From NCBI GenBank assembly GCA_027382625.1, contig JAJKFJ010021265.1, forward strand, positions 1-64,000: DNA of 64,000 nt. Direction: 5' to 3'. The position numbers and the translations under genes are program-made. This document shows, one piece after another, positions 35,210 to 47,347 of this stretch. Within the stretch, counting starts at the first letter, position 1; every line of letters starts with the position of its first letter. This DNA comes from Tetmemena sp. SeJ-2015. Lineage: Eukaryota; Ciliophora; Spirotrichea; Sporadotrichida; Oxytrichidae. The notes beneath the pieces are model-generated. The model saw only the letters and a list, made by a program, of their open reading frames with translations. It was not told the DNA's origin and did no database searches.

Positions 35210-36034
35210 GAGGGGGGGGACGGAAGTGCACAAACCCCTAAATATGAACTAAAATGTTAATAAAAGTGACCATATAGTGTCAAAATCAGCTAAAAATGCC
35301 AAAAAATTAAGTAATTCTGGCTTTTAAATTTTTCAAGAGGGTCATTTTTACAAATTTCAGTTTTTTATGGTATGATCTATTAATATTATTTATTGAATTT
35401 AATATTGATGACTGATCGATGTTATGATTATGTTTTATTCCCCATAAATAACTAAGCATCATTTCATTACTTTATATTAAGCTATATTTAAAGAGGTTAT
35501 CTGCTCTATAGTAAGTCTCAGATAGCTGGATAATTTGAGAAATTATTTGGGCTATGAATTGCTATGATTATTCTTAAAAATTGTAAAGAAAAATTGTAAG
35601 ATCCTCTTTTGTATGTTATAGAGTTTATCAATGAGTTTACAGCAGTAATTTTATGTAATTGGAGATAAAGTGATCTTGGCTTTTATATTTAAACTTGTCA
35701 GATTCTTCTTTAAATAATATTCAAGTTAAGATTGCAAGAACTTTGATAAAGCAGCCAAATCACTTTTAAGAACTGAAGGGCGAATCATAATTAATATGTA
35801 TATTAACTCTAGTATCTCCATAAGACTTTATATTCATGAGTAAAACAGAATTCGGAAATAATTTTAAGGTTATTTCATAAAATTTGAAATCATAAATTTT
35901 GACCCCCACGGAAATTTTTAAAGTTAAAAATTCTTAATTTTTTGGCATTTTTAGACAATTTTGGCCTAAATCGATGTTTTTTCATAAATTTTGATCATAA
36001 AAAATGGGGGGTGTGCACTTCCGTCCCCCCCCCC
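35210..36034. mobile_element. MITE-like element, family A copy 2, about 825 bp, inverted relative to copy 1
   Basis: It starts GAGGGGGGGACGGAAGTGCAC and ends with the complement. Its whole length matches the reverse complement of 24460-25285 with scattered differences (for example the ctgaagggcgaatcata block near 35780). Only AAATT is shared by the two flanks, so the target duplication is imperfect or lost. There is no ORF. Confidence 0.75.
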
Positions 36035-37555
36035 AAATTATATTATTATAACTTTATAATAAAATGAGAAAATTAATAAGCTATATATCGATAACAAAAG
36101 ATAAAGAAAATGCTAAAAATAATTAGTTAAATATTATATAAGAATTATTGTTAAAAGTTTATATTAAATTAAATTTAATTAATTGATGATTTAAATTAGA
36201 AGGAAATCCATTTTCGAAAAAGAGTTGTCGCTGTCCTATAATTTAGAGTCCACCTTATAATATTAATAATATGTTTTAAAATTAAGTTCAAACCATTCAT
36301 ATAAAATTCATGAAATCTAAACTAGTATTTTCTAAAAAATATTTTGAAAAAAGGGAAATTGTTATATTGCAGCCATTTATTTTTTATTTTAGTGATATTA
36401 GCTCCCTCTCAGATTATTATAAGTATCACTTATGATATATACATATCATTAAAAAATTATTGGTTGTGGTTTTCTCAAGTTGCGCATTTTGTTTACTACA
36501 AAATCCTTCAAAAGTAAGGAAAAATGTTTTTTTTAAATTTATTTGGAAGGAGCTGCATTTTTGTGAAATAATAAATAATACAGTGAAACTGTTCAAATGG
36601 TCAACATTATTGATTGAAACGCTCTGTTTAAGAAAATATTTCTATTTTAAACTTATAAGATATACCAACAATTCTAATTACTTCCAAAATAAGTAGTGGC
36701 TAATTATTTAAAGCTTTAAAAAGTAAAAAAAATATTACATTAGCAGAAAACTTAGAATCGAATGGATTATAAAAGTCTTAAAATTTAAAAGAAATTATTT
36801 TAATCAGTAAAATTAAAAACAATTTAAATCTTATTTGCTTGTTATTTGTTACTATAGCGGATGTTCTACTCAATATTTATCCACAAATAAAATTTACTTT
36901 ATAAATTGCAAAAGTGATTTTTATATAAAAATTATCTTTAAGTCTTATTTATATCTAAATCAACACACAGTGCATTTATATATTATAAATGAGAAAATTA
37001 AATTCTTTCTCTTGTAGAATTTACTTTTAATTAATCTTAGTATTTATATTTTTTGAATTATAATCTGATATAATTTATTTCTCTCAAAGTTTTAAAGATT
37101 GAGAGGAGAGGATGTTTAGCTTTAGAAATTAAAGAGAATCTATTTGAATTAATTTATTTACATCTTTAAAATCTTATTTTAAATGAGGCAAAATAAGTAA
37201 GCTTAACCTAGAGCTTTAGATTTATTATAGCTTAAATTGATAAAAAAAAGCTCGATTGTGGAATAGGAGCTAAAATCTAAGTCATTTTTAAAAGTAAGGA
37301 TTTGTCTTAATTTAGGATATTGGATATACTCAAAGCTCCTTATTTATAAATAATTTTCAAAATTTAAAGATCAAATAATTTAATTAACAAATAATTATAG
37401 ATGCTTATTTGTCAAATAAAAAGACTTTTTTGCATTTTATATTTTTTGAAGAGTCCCTATACTTATGAGACAAGTAAGTAACATGACATTTAATCTAGCG
37501 AAAGTGTCTAGAGAGGATAACGCTTATAAGATATATATTAATTTTGGATAATCAA
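36035..37555. other. AT-rich spacer
   Basis: Open frames here (for example around 36460-37017) are Phe/Ile/Asn/Lys-rich, as expected by chance from AT-rich DNA. No gene is supported. Confidence 0.5.
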
Positions 37556-37699
37556 TCAATAAAAATTTTCTTAAATAATCTTGAAGTAAATGTTACATAT
37601 CTAAACAGTTCTAAGGAAAACAAAATAAGAAGTGCTTTACATCTAAAGTTAAAATAATTTTAGAATTTTATAATTAAACCATTTATTTTATAAAATTAT

Positions 37700-39708
37700 A
37701 ATTTATATTGTTATCCGCAGTTCAATGTCTGCAAATGATTTTTTATTAAACACTTTGAATTTATGCACATTGACGGTGCTAATTGTGGCTTGCTGCATTT
37801 GGGCGATAGGTTTTGCAGTGACCATATTATCAAATAGGAAAGAATGGGAGGACCAAGACTTATTCCAGTTTGAAGATTAATTATTAGACCAGTCCATAAC
37901 CCAGTCTAAATGGAACGAACCTTGTCGGTCCGGGCTTCCCAAAGAAATGAGTTTTTGAATTATAAAATCGTAGTTCGGTTCTTCTTCGAATCTAATGCCT
38001 TCAGAGTAGATTATTAGATTTTTTATCACACCTACAAACTATTTATTGCTAAACATATAAGTTTAATCTGTAATATATATAAAATTATTTATGACTTTCT
38101 TCAAGTGATTTACATTTTGATTTGAACGTTTTAAGGATCTTGTGGAATTGCAGCTTTTCCAATTTCACCTGCTAAAATGCACAAAATAATTAAAAAAATA
38201 ATCTCATTCAAAATAATGATTAAGTAAATAACAAATATAAGGTTGGTTAGGAAATTTGAAATTAAAAAGAGCTTATTATGAATAGATGGAATAAGAATGC
38301 AGAATAATTTCATAGAATTAAGAAACCAAGAATAAATAACATTGAGGAAAAAAATTATTATGGCTCTAAGAATTATGAAATATTCACACAAAATTTAAAT
38401 GTTATTTACTAAAACCAATTTTAATGCTAATTTTATTACTATTATATTTTTTTAACAAATTTTTTTTAATGTTTGTTTCTCATTAATGTTACAATTAAAT
38501 AGAAATGCAACGTTTTTATCGCTGTTGAGAGCAAGGGACAACCAAGGAAGGTGGCCTGATTTCAAAAAATAGAGTAGATACAATCTGTAAATTATATTTA
38601 AGAATTAATACAATACAGAAAGTATGTCATCTCTCCTTGAGGCAGCTATAAAAATATTAGCTTTTATCAAAATAAGCGAGTTTTCCGAATATAGAGACAA
38701 TTCATAAGGAGTTTTAATTTTGAATTCACTTACTTTGTCCAATCATTTGGAAAATTGAGCTGAAGGCAAGGTTTCCAGAAAATTGGTGGGTGATGGATTG
38801 AGGGTAATGCTTGTTGGTTCGTTGATCTCTATAGAAAACTGAGGACGTAAAGTCAATTAAAGTCAAGAATGATGATTCCACGCTCGTATAAAAGTAACAG
38901 AAAATTGTAAAATATTGAATAGTATAGTCATCTGACCGAAGAAGAATATTGTCTAGTTTAATGTCGAGGTGGCAGATTGATAATTCGTGCAAGGATTTAA
39001 TGCTATTTATCTGATAAATTATTACGAGCACTATTTATCTTTTAAAATGATAAACCTTGTATGAAGAGAGAAGATAATTAATATTTTATCTTACGAGCTA
39101 AATTCCTATCTAAGCAATAAATAAAAAACAATGGACTTTAGAGACAGAGTTAATTTCAAACCCTGGATAACACTTTAGAGACTGCTTCCATATTTACTCA
39201 TCGCAATTTTTTAATTAAATATTTTAATGAACTGATTACGTGTTGTTGCTTGCCCGGAGGTTATCATTTAAGCGATGTCTAATTAAAATCAGTATTAGAT
39301 AGGAGCAAAGAAATTAAAAAGCATTAAACATCATCACTATAATTGAAATAAATTACTGTGGTGTTCTGTACTCTTAATCGAGTGGAAAATTTATTCTTCA
39401 ATTTCGAAAGCCTTTTTATCTTTGAACTATAGTAGAATTTAAATTTATATCTTTTTTTAATTTGCTTAGAATAAGACTCACTCCTAATAATTTTACGAAT
39501 TTAATTGCACATTCCTGTTATGTTAGGATGCTAAAAGCTGACCACACTGAGCCTGATGCGCCTTGTCCAATGATTTTTTACAGTACGAATTTTCCATCGA
39601 TAATCTGCCCGCTAGCTTCGATGCTTCCATTTATATTTAACTAATTGAAGATAATTGATTTCGGGAGCGCTAGGCTGGGCTTACTTATTCGGACCTCTTT
39701 CTACTCAT
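37700..39708 (-). CDS. Casein kinase 1-family protein kinase, interrupted
   Basis: A Ser/Thr kinase of the CK1 group. It starts MSRKRSEQ (ATG 39706-39708), then a 44-nt intron (39641-39684), then the glycine loop GQGASGSVW and AIKF with the VAIK-type lysine. A KF-KDKKAFEIEEQIF join is possible through a TTC pointer. AMSKYGSSLQSVIQGLKLTLSL (about 39200) is the CK1 'YGPSLQ' segment. The catalytic loop LSICHLDIKLDNIL has Leu for the usual Arg of HRD, followed by LTLIDFTSS with Thr for the DFG glycine. After an intron comes the CK1 signature TASRRDDILSVLY and LPW. The C-lobe end SEGIRFEEEPNYDFIIQKLIS lies at about 37990-37900, followed by a low-complexity tail. Segments are split by AT-rich IESs, including 38170-38400. 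The 3' end is uncertain: the frame stays open to TGA 37556-37558. Confidence 0.75.
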
Positions 39709-40946
39709 GCTTTTGTTTTGGATTTTCTGTCTTATAGCTTGCGATCGTCATTAATTAGGGTGATAGTAGAAATCAGAGATAAATTAGAACAAGAGAAAAA
39801 TTGAATAACAAACTAGAAGGAGCTCTTTGAAGAAGTGATAGTCAACTCCATCTTTGTTTTAAAGTGATTGAATTAAAATCCAAATTTAATTATTCTAAGT
39901 GGCTGCCACCTTTAATCAAAAAGTGGTTGATTAATACTTAAGAGATTGGAGTGACTGGCGATTAATTTAAATATGATCAGGTGTTTGAGTGATTAGTTTA
40001 ATTAATTAAGATTTCGCTGACTCGTTTTCTGGCACTAGTTCCAAACTACTACTACTCCCCCCCTCCTCATAAAACCAGTCAGCGAAATATTCTTGAACTT
40101 GTGTTAAGTTATTCTACTTCCGCAATTAACTTCCATCTTGAGCTATTAGTATCAATAGAATGAAATGAAATGACAATATTCCAGAATTTAGGCACAAATA
40201 GATGCAAAGTAGTAATCTCTCTAAGGATAATTAATTAATTTTTCTTCATAAATTTTCAAGAAGCTTTCTTTCATTTCTATCTAGATTTTGAAACAAATTT
40301 TCTATTTGAATTTATCTTTGTAATGTGTAATAGTTTATATATTTATAATCTTCCCTTATATTTATAATTAATAAATTCTCTTAATTAGGCAGCTTTGATA
40401 AATAATTATCCATTCTTTAAACAAGAAAGAGAAACTCTCTTTATAACCAAACACCCCTCTAATTAACAAGTTTGAACTTTAATGATTCTCCCCAAAATAA
40501 TAAACTTTATATAGCGAAGTAATAAATATCTACTCTATAAATTGATCTTCTCTACTATAGATTTGTTCTCTAGGCACCTATCTGGTCAGATATAAAAATT
40601 AAAACAAATAATTCAATCTTGATAAGCACACTGTGAAGTGAGATCACTAATAAACCAGTAAGTCTCCTAGAACTACTCTTCTCTCGTTCAAAAGCTACTT
40701 CCTTCTCTCTATCTCTTATAACTTTAATGCGTTAAGATTATTATTTTATTCATTTTAAATTATGTAAACATGTAATATAAATATATAATAGAGAAATAAT
40801 AAAATTAAGGTTAAGATTCTTTAACCTCTGGCGCATTACCTCTCTCTCATTTGTTGACCTGTTATACTACTTTTGAATTATTGCCAGCTAAGTTTTCTTT
40901 TCAGCTTTTGATTAAATCATATAAATTCACTCTGAAATGTAATTTT
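39709..40946 (-). other. Spacer with one coding patch (40005-40175, - strand)
   Basis: Mostly AT-rich. The patch reads LIAQDGSQLRKQNNLTQVQ, then EYFADWFYEEGGSSSSLELV and PENESAKS, with genic composition and a Ser run. No family is recognised. It could be a lone segment of an interrupted gene. Confidence 0.35.
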
Positions 40947-41551
40947 GGGGGGGGCCTTTCCTCGACAGTAAAATTTTCTAATGAAAAAAGGTAAGAAAAA
41001 AATATGTTTATAGGGTAATTTTCGCTCCTAAATCTGATTCTTCCATTTATAGAGGTGCATTCAAACATCTAAGGCTTCAAATTTTAATCCTAACTCAGTC
41101 AGTTTGAGGTCAGTTGTACCTAAATAAAATCTATATTTTATGCTAACTTTTCGCAATTGTAAAATAAACTTAAAGTGCAATTTTTAAAGAATGTAACATT
41201 TTTAAAGAGCCAAACATTTAATTCATGATTAAGCGGCTAATGCCGCAATTTTTCAGCTATACTTCTTTGGGCTTATAAATGAAGCATGCTATATATTCAA
41301 TAAATGTTCATTTTTAAAAATTGCACTTTAATATTATTTTACAATTGCGAAAAATTAGCATAAAAATAAGATTTATTTAGGACAACTGACCTAAACTGAG
41401 TGAGTTAGGATTAAAATTTGAAGCCTTAGATGTTTGAATGTACCTCTATAAATGGAAGAATCAGATTTAGGAGCGAAAATTACCTATAAACATATTTTTT
41501 TCTTACCTTTTTTCATTAGAAAATTTTACTGTCGAGGAAAGGCCCCCCCCC
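40947..41551. mobile_element. MITE-like element, family B copy 2, 605 bp near-perfect hairpin
   Basis: The terminal inverted repeats begin with a G8 run followed by CCTTTCCTCGACAG. The arms pair for about 245 bp with few mismatches around a central spacer of roughly 115 bp. It is flanked by an exact 8-bp direct repeat GTAATTTT (40939-40946 and 41552-41559). The arms are much less diverged than in the copy at 26972, suggesting a younger insertion. No coding capacity. Confidence 0.85.
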
Positions 41552-42683
41552 GTAATTTTTTATAATTTAATAGAGACAAATTGTATTTTGAAATAATTAC
41601 TATCTAAGGATAATAAGGAGTTATAATAGAGGTGAAAATGCGATAAATGTTGATTTAGATTGAAGTGAGGAGATGGGAATAGCGGATAATGAGCTAATTG
41701 GTTGGAAGTTAGAATTTAGAGAATCGTAGTTTGTTGAATCTATATCTTGGTAAAGGTAATTAAGTGTTTTGAATCGGGAATCATAGAAATATAAAAGTTC
41801 TTAAATGCAACTTAAAGCTCTTCGTTGACGAGGATGTTATCGGATTTGAAAAGAAAAGTAGGGTATGATATATTTTAATTATTAAATAGGAAAAAATTAA
41901 ATTAGGTTTTAATTAAATATAGACACCCCATTGGTTAATCACTGATCTCTACAAAGAAATCCAATTAATCAATAGAGTTTTAATTATAGATTTGATCATT
42001 ATATTAAACACCAATCAATTTTAGTTTTAATCTCTATTAGCCAATCACTTATCTTTAATCATTATAGCCTTAATCACATCTCTAATTAAGAATTGGGCTT
42101 TCATCTTTTTCTTACAACCCACGATTCACTTCACTTATTTATCTTTAGTTGGAATTAAAATGGTTCCTGTTTTTCATAAAATTTGCAGATTGATCATCCT
42201 TGTTTAGATTAGATACGATTCCTACCATAGGATCCAACTAATTAGATGTTGGATTATAAAACGAAATGTTTTATGAGAATCAAAAATTTTAGCAAATTAT
42301 TTATGATTTTTCTGAGAGAGAGCCCGATTCTCCCTCAAAACGAGGTTAAATTTAATGAACTAGATTATCAAAGACTTCAAATTTAATGAAATATAGCTTT
42401 GTGTACTAAATGCGAAATGTTATTTTTTATGTACTGAATTAAAATCCTTAATTTTCCAGCTAACTTCTTTCTCAGAAAAGCAATAAAACCTTCTTTATTA
42501 TTCAATATAAGTTATGTGAATTATACGCCACAAATGATCAAAGAGTGATTAATTGAAATTTTAACTTTTTAATAACGATATCTATGAAGATTAAAAATTT
42601 ACATTCGGAAGAGATATTTCAAAAAATTGATTGTGACCTCCCTTAACTTATTTTAAGGACTTGCTAAAACTATCCCACCTATT
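41552..42683. other. AT-rich spacer
   Basis: A weakly less AT-rich part at 41620-41850 gives no recognisable product. Nothing else seen. Confidence 0.4.
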
Positions 42684-43183
42684 ATAGGTCAAATACGAAT
42701 AGTTGATAACGAAATAGAAAAATAATGAATAAAACAGTGCGAAAAGACATTCTTTTTAATTACAAGTCAGAATACGAACAAAGCATGGAATGTGAATTAA
42801 TAGAGCTATTAGTTATTTGCATATTATTTACGAAGTGCAACTGATATATTCTTTCCATTCTGGATGACATCTTTTACATTTAATCTCATCGCCTTCTTGG
42901 GAATTGAAATTTTTTGATTGGATGAAATTCTTCCTCATGATAGAAAAGTCTGCACTTATCTCCATCAAGTTTTATTTCTCCAATTTAATGAGAGAGTTTT
43001 CGGTAATAAGGAGAAGCGGAGATCATCTGTCTCATTTATTATTAGAAATGCGTTGATTTAGAGTGTGCCATTATTTCATTTATTTAATTATTTCGGTAAA
43101 CTAATTAAACTCCGTCTTGTAATTCGCAGTCGCTCAATTCATTATTTTTCTATTTCGTTATCATCTATTCGTATTTGACCTAT
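42684..43183. mobile_element. Terminal-inverted-repeat element, 500 bp
   Basis: The first about 43 nt (ataggtcaaatacgaatag...) are repeated as a reverse complement at 43141-43183 with a single mismatch. Weaker pairing continues inward. Internal sequence shows no transposase. The termini differ from those of families A and B and lack the G-run. No target-site duplication could be defined. Confidence 0.7.
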
Positions 43184-43288
43184 ATTATATTTTAAGTTAG
43201 ATTATGAATATTGAGAACCGATCTAGTAGAATAAGGCTAAATTGTCCTAAAGTTTTGTTAAAGTCCCACTTTATTAGAAGCTGCTCTT

Positions 43289-44865
43289 TCATTGCTAATT
43301 TCTTTTTACTTATCCACATGAGTAAATAAAATATTTCTTTAAGGCAAAAACTGATATTATAATAACCCTAGACTTACTGGTCTTATCTTTCTTGTTAGAC
43401 TCTAGAATCTAAGAGACCTGCAAATCCTCTATCGTTCTTTTAATTATGGACTTGAATCTGTTGGTGTCTAGCTTCTAATCCTATAAATTCGCCCTATCAT
43501 TCAAACTATCATAAACATGCAAGCTCTGTATCTGGCTTATGTTGTGATTCAAAAACCTCTCATTTTAGAGAATTAATTAAAAGTAAAATCTCATGATCTT
43601 CTCTATCGATATCTTTTGAGTTGGGAGACTGACGATTAATTTCTTGCAGGGAGTGTGAAATCTATCCTTGCATTATTCTGTGCTGCTCCTCTAACAAATT
43701 TGACTATCTCTAAAATGTCATCTACAGCCTGTCTAGCTAGTTTAACTTATCCACTTAGAGCTCTAGAGTTTCTGATACTTAAAAAAAATTTTAGCATAAA
43801 CATATTTAAATTTAAACTATTTTACCAGTCTCATTTAATCCCTGAGCTACTTAAAATTCTGATAAGTTATTTAAATTATGACTTTGAATTCTTAGAAGTT
43901 AAGTTTGAGTTGATGTTCATAATCACTCTTGAGTTCTTATGTCTTCTATTACAAATCTTCAAATTTGTCTTGCAATTGGAGCAGTTTAAGTCTGGTATCA
44001 TATTCTGACTATCTTACTTGTTCTTTTGCCTAATTTTCTGAGAGAGCTTAAGCTGAAAGGACCCTCAGAACTCCTTATATTTAGGGGTAGCCTTCAAAAC
44101 ATTTCTCCAAGTGCTGAATTTTATCAAACAGCACTATTTAATGTAATAAAACATAGTGATTTAGTGTAATCGCAAATTTATTTATTTTGTCGTCCTCGAT
44201 CAAGAACTGATTAATATCTATGTACCTTTCGAGTACTATTTTTTTAGTTGTCTGCTTCTCTACTCCATTTATGGTTGATGTGCCCTAGAACAAAATTAAA
44301 AAAATATATATTGTTGCAACAATATAAATTGTATTAGTAGAGAGTTTTTGCGTTTTAGCTTTGAGTACAGCCTCCTAGTACATCTCCTCTAGTTAGTTCA
44401 CGAAAAGTTGAAGTTGCTTGTTGAGTCTGGTGAGCATTAGTATTTACCTTGATTGCGATGCGTCTTACTCAAAACCTTCAAAGTCCTTCTTCAGTCCTAG
44501 GATCTTCAAATGCAGTTGTTTCAAACTACTTGATTCATATTATAATCATCTATATAATTTTCTATGTGATTCTTGTGTCTGGATGAAAGGAAAATTAAAA
44601 TTTAATTCGCTAGAAATATTTGATAAGGACCAGTTCCTTGATGAATTTTCTAAGATTCGAGTAAGGATTGAGAGGGCAGTGAGGCCAGGGAGAAAGCCAC
44701 CAAGTTAGAGAACTCTATCAAATGCTTCTTAAGAGTTTGTTGATGATCCTTCAAAGACTGCAACTAAACCTCTAGTCGAGAGTAGAGGTCCAGCTGAAGC
44801 TGCTCATCGTTCTGACAATTTTACAGGAGCTTTTCAGTTTTTATAAACAAAAATAAATTTACTGG
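43289..44865 (-). CDS. Coiled-coil protein, interrupted
   Basis: Unrecognised helical protein. Segments in - strand order: EQLQLDLYSRLEVQLQSLKD and HQQTLKKHLIEFSNLVAF (about 44820-44700); LHLKILGLKKDFEGFEQD followed by a short intron-like GTAAATAC..CACCAG and LNKQLQLFVNQLEEMYQEAV (44530-44370); GVEKQTTKKIVLERYIDINQ and LFDKIQHLEKCFEGY (44270-44060); EYDTRLKLLQLQDKFEDL and KTQELKSDYEHQL (44000-43900); ETLELQVDKLNQLDRLQM and QEINRQSPNSKDIDREDHE (43790-43580); LDTNRFKSIIKRTIEDLQV, a possible GTAAGT intron near 43380, and stop TGA 43289-43291. IESs with in-frame TGA separate several of these. There is no globular domain. Low-complexity heptads suggest a structural role. Confidence 0.55.
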
Positions 44866-45639
44866 AAAAAGATTATTTTAATTCAATCAATATGCTCATA
44901 CTATATATGTATATATTTTGATTTAATAAATCAATTGATTTTAAGTTTGCTCTGCTTGTGTTAAATTATGGGACATTTATTTAATTTCAAATTTTAATTC
45001 AGTAAGATGATTTCTGGAATTCCTAAGCCAGAAAGCAGTTTTTAAATAGTATTAGAAATTAAATAGAGCGAGGAAGCCTTGCAGCTAATTAGATGCTATA
45101 TAAATCATTTGAAAAGAATCTGTAAGTTTATATTAATTATAGGATTTTTGAAATGCCACGGCTGGTGGTGGAGGTGGTAATTTAATTATAATTAGTATTA
45201 CTCATATATAATAAAAAAAAGCAGCATTAATTTCAACTTCACCTAAAGTAAACATATTTGCCACTAATTTTAAATTTTAATTGATATTGATGAGCTCAAA
45301 ATATATGCTTCAAGCTAAAAAATTACAATTATAAACTCTTTAAGAAAAAGTTAAACTTATTAAAACAATTTTTTTAAATATGGAGATTATATTATTGTTT
45401 GATTGTTGAAATTTTTCCCATTTTGTTTAATACATACTTTAAATGAGATTTAATTTATTTGACCTATTAAATAGCAGTATTACTGTTAATGTCTAGTCAA
45501 TAGAAATGCTTTATTTACTCAGAATATGAGCGCCTTATCTTATTTTTTGTGGATGCTGAGCTCTTAATTAATTTCTTAATAAATTTAATTATTTATTTGA
45601 TAGCTTTGTTTGAGTGCAATATATTTTTGAGTTGACTTG
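44866..45639. other. AT-rich spacer
   Basis: No feature recognised, apart from short purine runs. Confidence 0.4.
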
Positions 45640-46662
45640 AGAATTTTTCCCACCGTGGCTTTCTATGTGGTAAGACTCCTCTGCTACTGTAGCGATCAAA
45701 TCATCTTCTTCTTTTTTATCATTAATTTTTACACCAAGACAAAATAATTATCATTTATATCAAAATTATATATAATTTAATATTTTGCATTCAAGAATTC
45801 CCAATGAATAAATTTCATATAATAAGATGATTTTTATTTACCAAGAGATAATTATTAAGCTATGTTGGAATGGGGAATTTTATGGCTGCTCTTAATCCTT
45901 GAATCCACTTATAAATTGATGTCACTCTCGTTTTCCATTACAAAATAAATTATTATCTGCTGAGGTAGATTGAAGATATCGTTTGTTTCACTTTAATAAA
46001 ATTGAATAAAAGTTTCATCGCTGAATTGCTTCCCATATTGTTTCCTCTTGCCCCTGTTATTTATTGCATAATTAATATAATCTTACTTTATAATAAATTA
46101 AAAGTAGATACATATTCAAAATACGTTACTCACTTTGGAAAACACATTAAACCCGAATTCCTCTAATAGGAGCCGATTGTCGTGAATTAGGTTGATTGCT
46201 AGAAACTTAAATTTATTAGGATCGATAACTTTAATATAGATAGAATGAAAAAACTCCATTCCAAGTGAACGATCCATGTTGTTTTATTAAATTTGGAAAT
46301 AGCAAATATTAAGTATGAATAACATCAAGATCGAGTGGCATGCCCTTTAACTTAAAAAGTGGCGATTAAAATTTAAGAGATGTGGGAGCGTGGCTTATTT
46401 ACAATAAATTTGATCACTATTGGGGTCGGTTCGAATTAAAGAAATTTCCTCATGGGTGACATTACCTATATATCTACTATCTATCACCCCAAGGACTCAT
46501 TCGAAAATTAATCCTAAAGTTTTCAAATTTAAACCCTATTCAAAATGTTACTCAATTTCAATTAAACCCCATTCCTATAAGAATTCTTCTTCCTCTTTAG
46601 TAATCTTCGCCTTTTATGAGCCGCCAATTTTATTTTCCTCTACTTTCTCTGTCTCTTTAATT
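45640..46662 (-). CDS. Hypothetical protein, interrupted
   Basis: Unrecognised. Segments in order: KETEKVEENKIGGSQKAK and EEEEFLQEWGLIEIEQHFEQ ending GLIFE, then an in-frame TGA (about 46500); VLGVIDSRYIGNVTHEEI; MDRSLGMEFFHSIYIKVIDP and NLIHDNRLLLEEFGFNVFS (46277-46140), followed by a GTGAGT..ACAG stretch; GKRKQYGKQFSDETFIQFYQ and MENESDINLQVDSRIKSS (46060-45880); and after an AT-rich insert, KKEEDDLIATVAEESYHIE (45735-45660). Composition is genic and all pieces share the strand. Joins are partly out of frame, so the model is tentative. The helical EEEEFLQEW..L.LIFE region is reminiscent of a small helical domain, but I do not assign it. Confidence 0.4.
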
Positions 46663-47347
46663 TTAGATTTGTAGATTGTTTTAATTACTTATGTATGAGG
46701 CTTGATGAATTAAATTAAAATAAAAGACCTTATATATTTTTTATAATTAGGTTTGGGTATTATTTTCTAGATCCCAAACTTCAAAGCTAAACTTGACGTT
46801 GTTCTTTTAAAGTATAAGCTTAGAATTGTGTTTAGTTTGCATTACTTGTAAATAAAATTCTTATTAAAAATTATTTTAAGCTTATAATGTTAAAAGTATG
46901 TGGTAAATTTAGAATTATAGGCTTATAGAAGATAAAATTTGCTTATAAAATACCTTGCTAAACTTTTTATTTTATTAAATAAGCAAAGTAGTTAAATTTA
47001 AATTCCTATTATTCAAATAGAGTATCTAATTAAATGTATTCTTTGCATTATGCGAGACGTTAGACAATATATACTTCTTCTGATATAGACTATTTTTTAT
47101 AAACTAGAAAAGCTACTATAATTAAACTCAAATAACTGATTAAAGTCTTTAAATAACAAAGTTTTTTTAATTTAGTCTAAATTTTGCAACACTCTCATTC
47201 TTTGATTCGTTTTATTATGTTATTTATCTCAAAAATATTTAAATATAATTAGTTTTAAAAAATTGTATATAATTTTTTAAAAATTTTTTTAAAACCTTTT
47301 AAATTTGATTTAAAAAGTGAAAGGATTTTATAGAAGTTTTTATAAAA
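46663..47347. other. AT-rich intergenic spacer
   Basis: Nothing recognised. It would contain the promoter of the + strand gene that follows. Confidence 0.45.

Noticed and set aside
36460..37017. Two + strand ORFs of 60-78 codons
   Set aside because: Composed of Phe/Ile/Lys/Asn/Tyr as expected from random AT-rich DNA; no genic composition.
37727..37960. + strand ORF starting MSANDFLLNTLNLC with one hydrophobic helix
   Set aside because: The opposite strand encodes the conserved CK1 C-lobe end (RFEEEPNYDFIIQ), so this is probably a shadow.
43655..44008. + strand ORF of 117 codons
   Set aside because: Antisense to a coiled-coil reading frame with frequent UAR glutamines.
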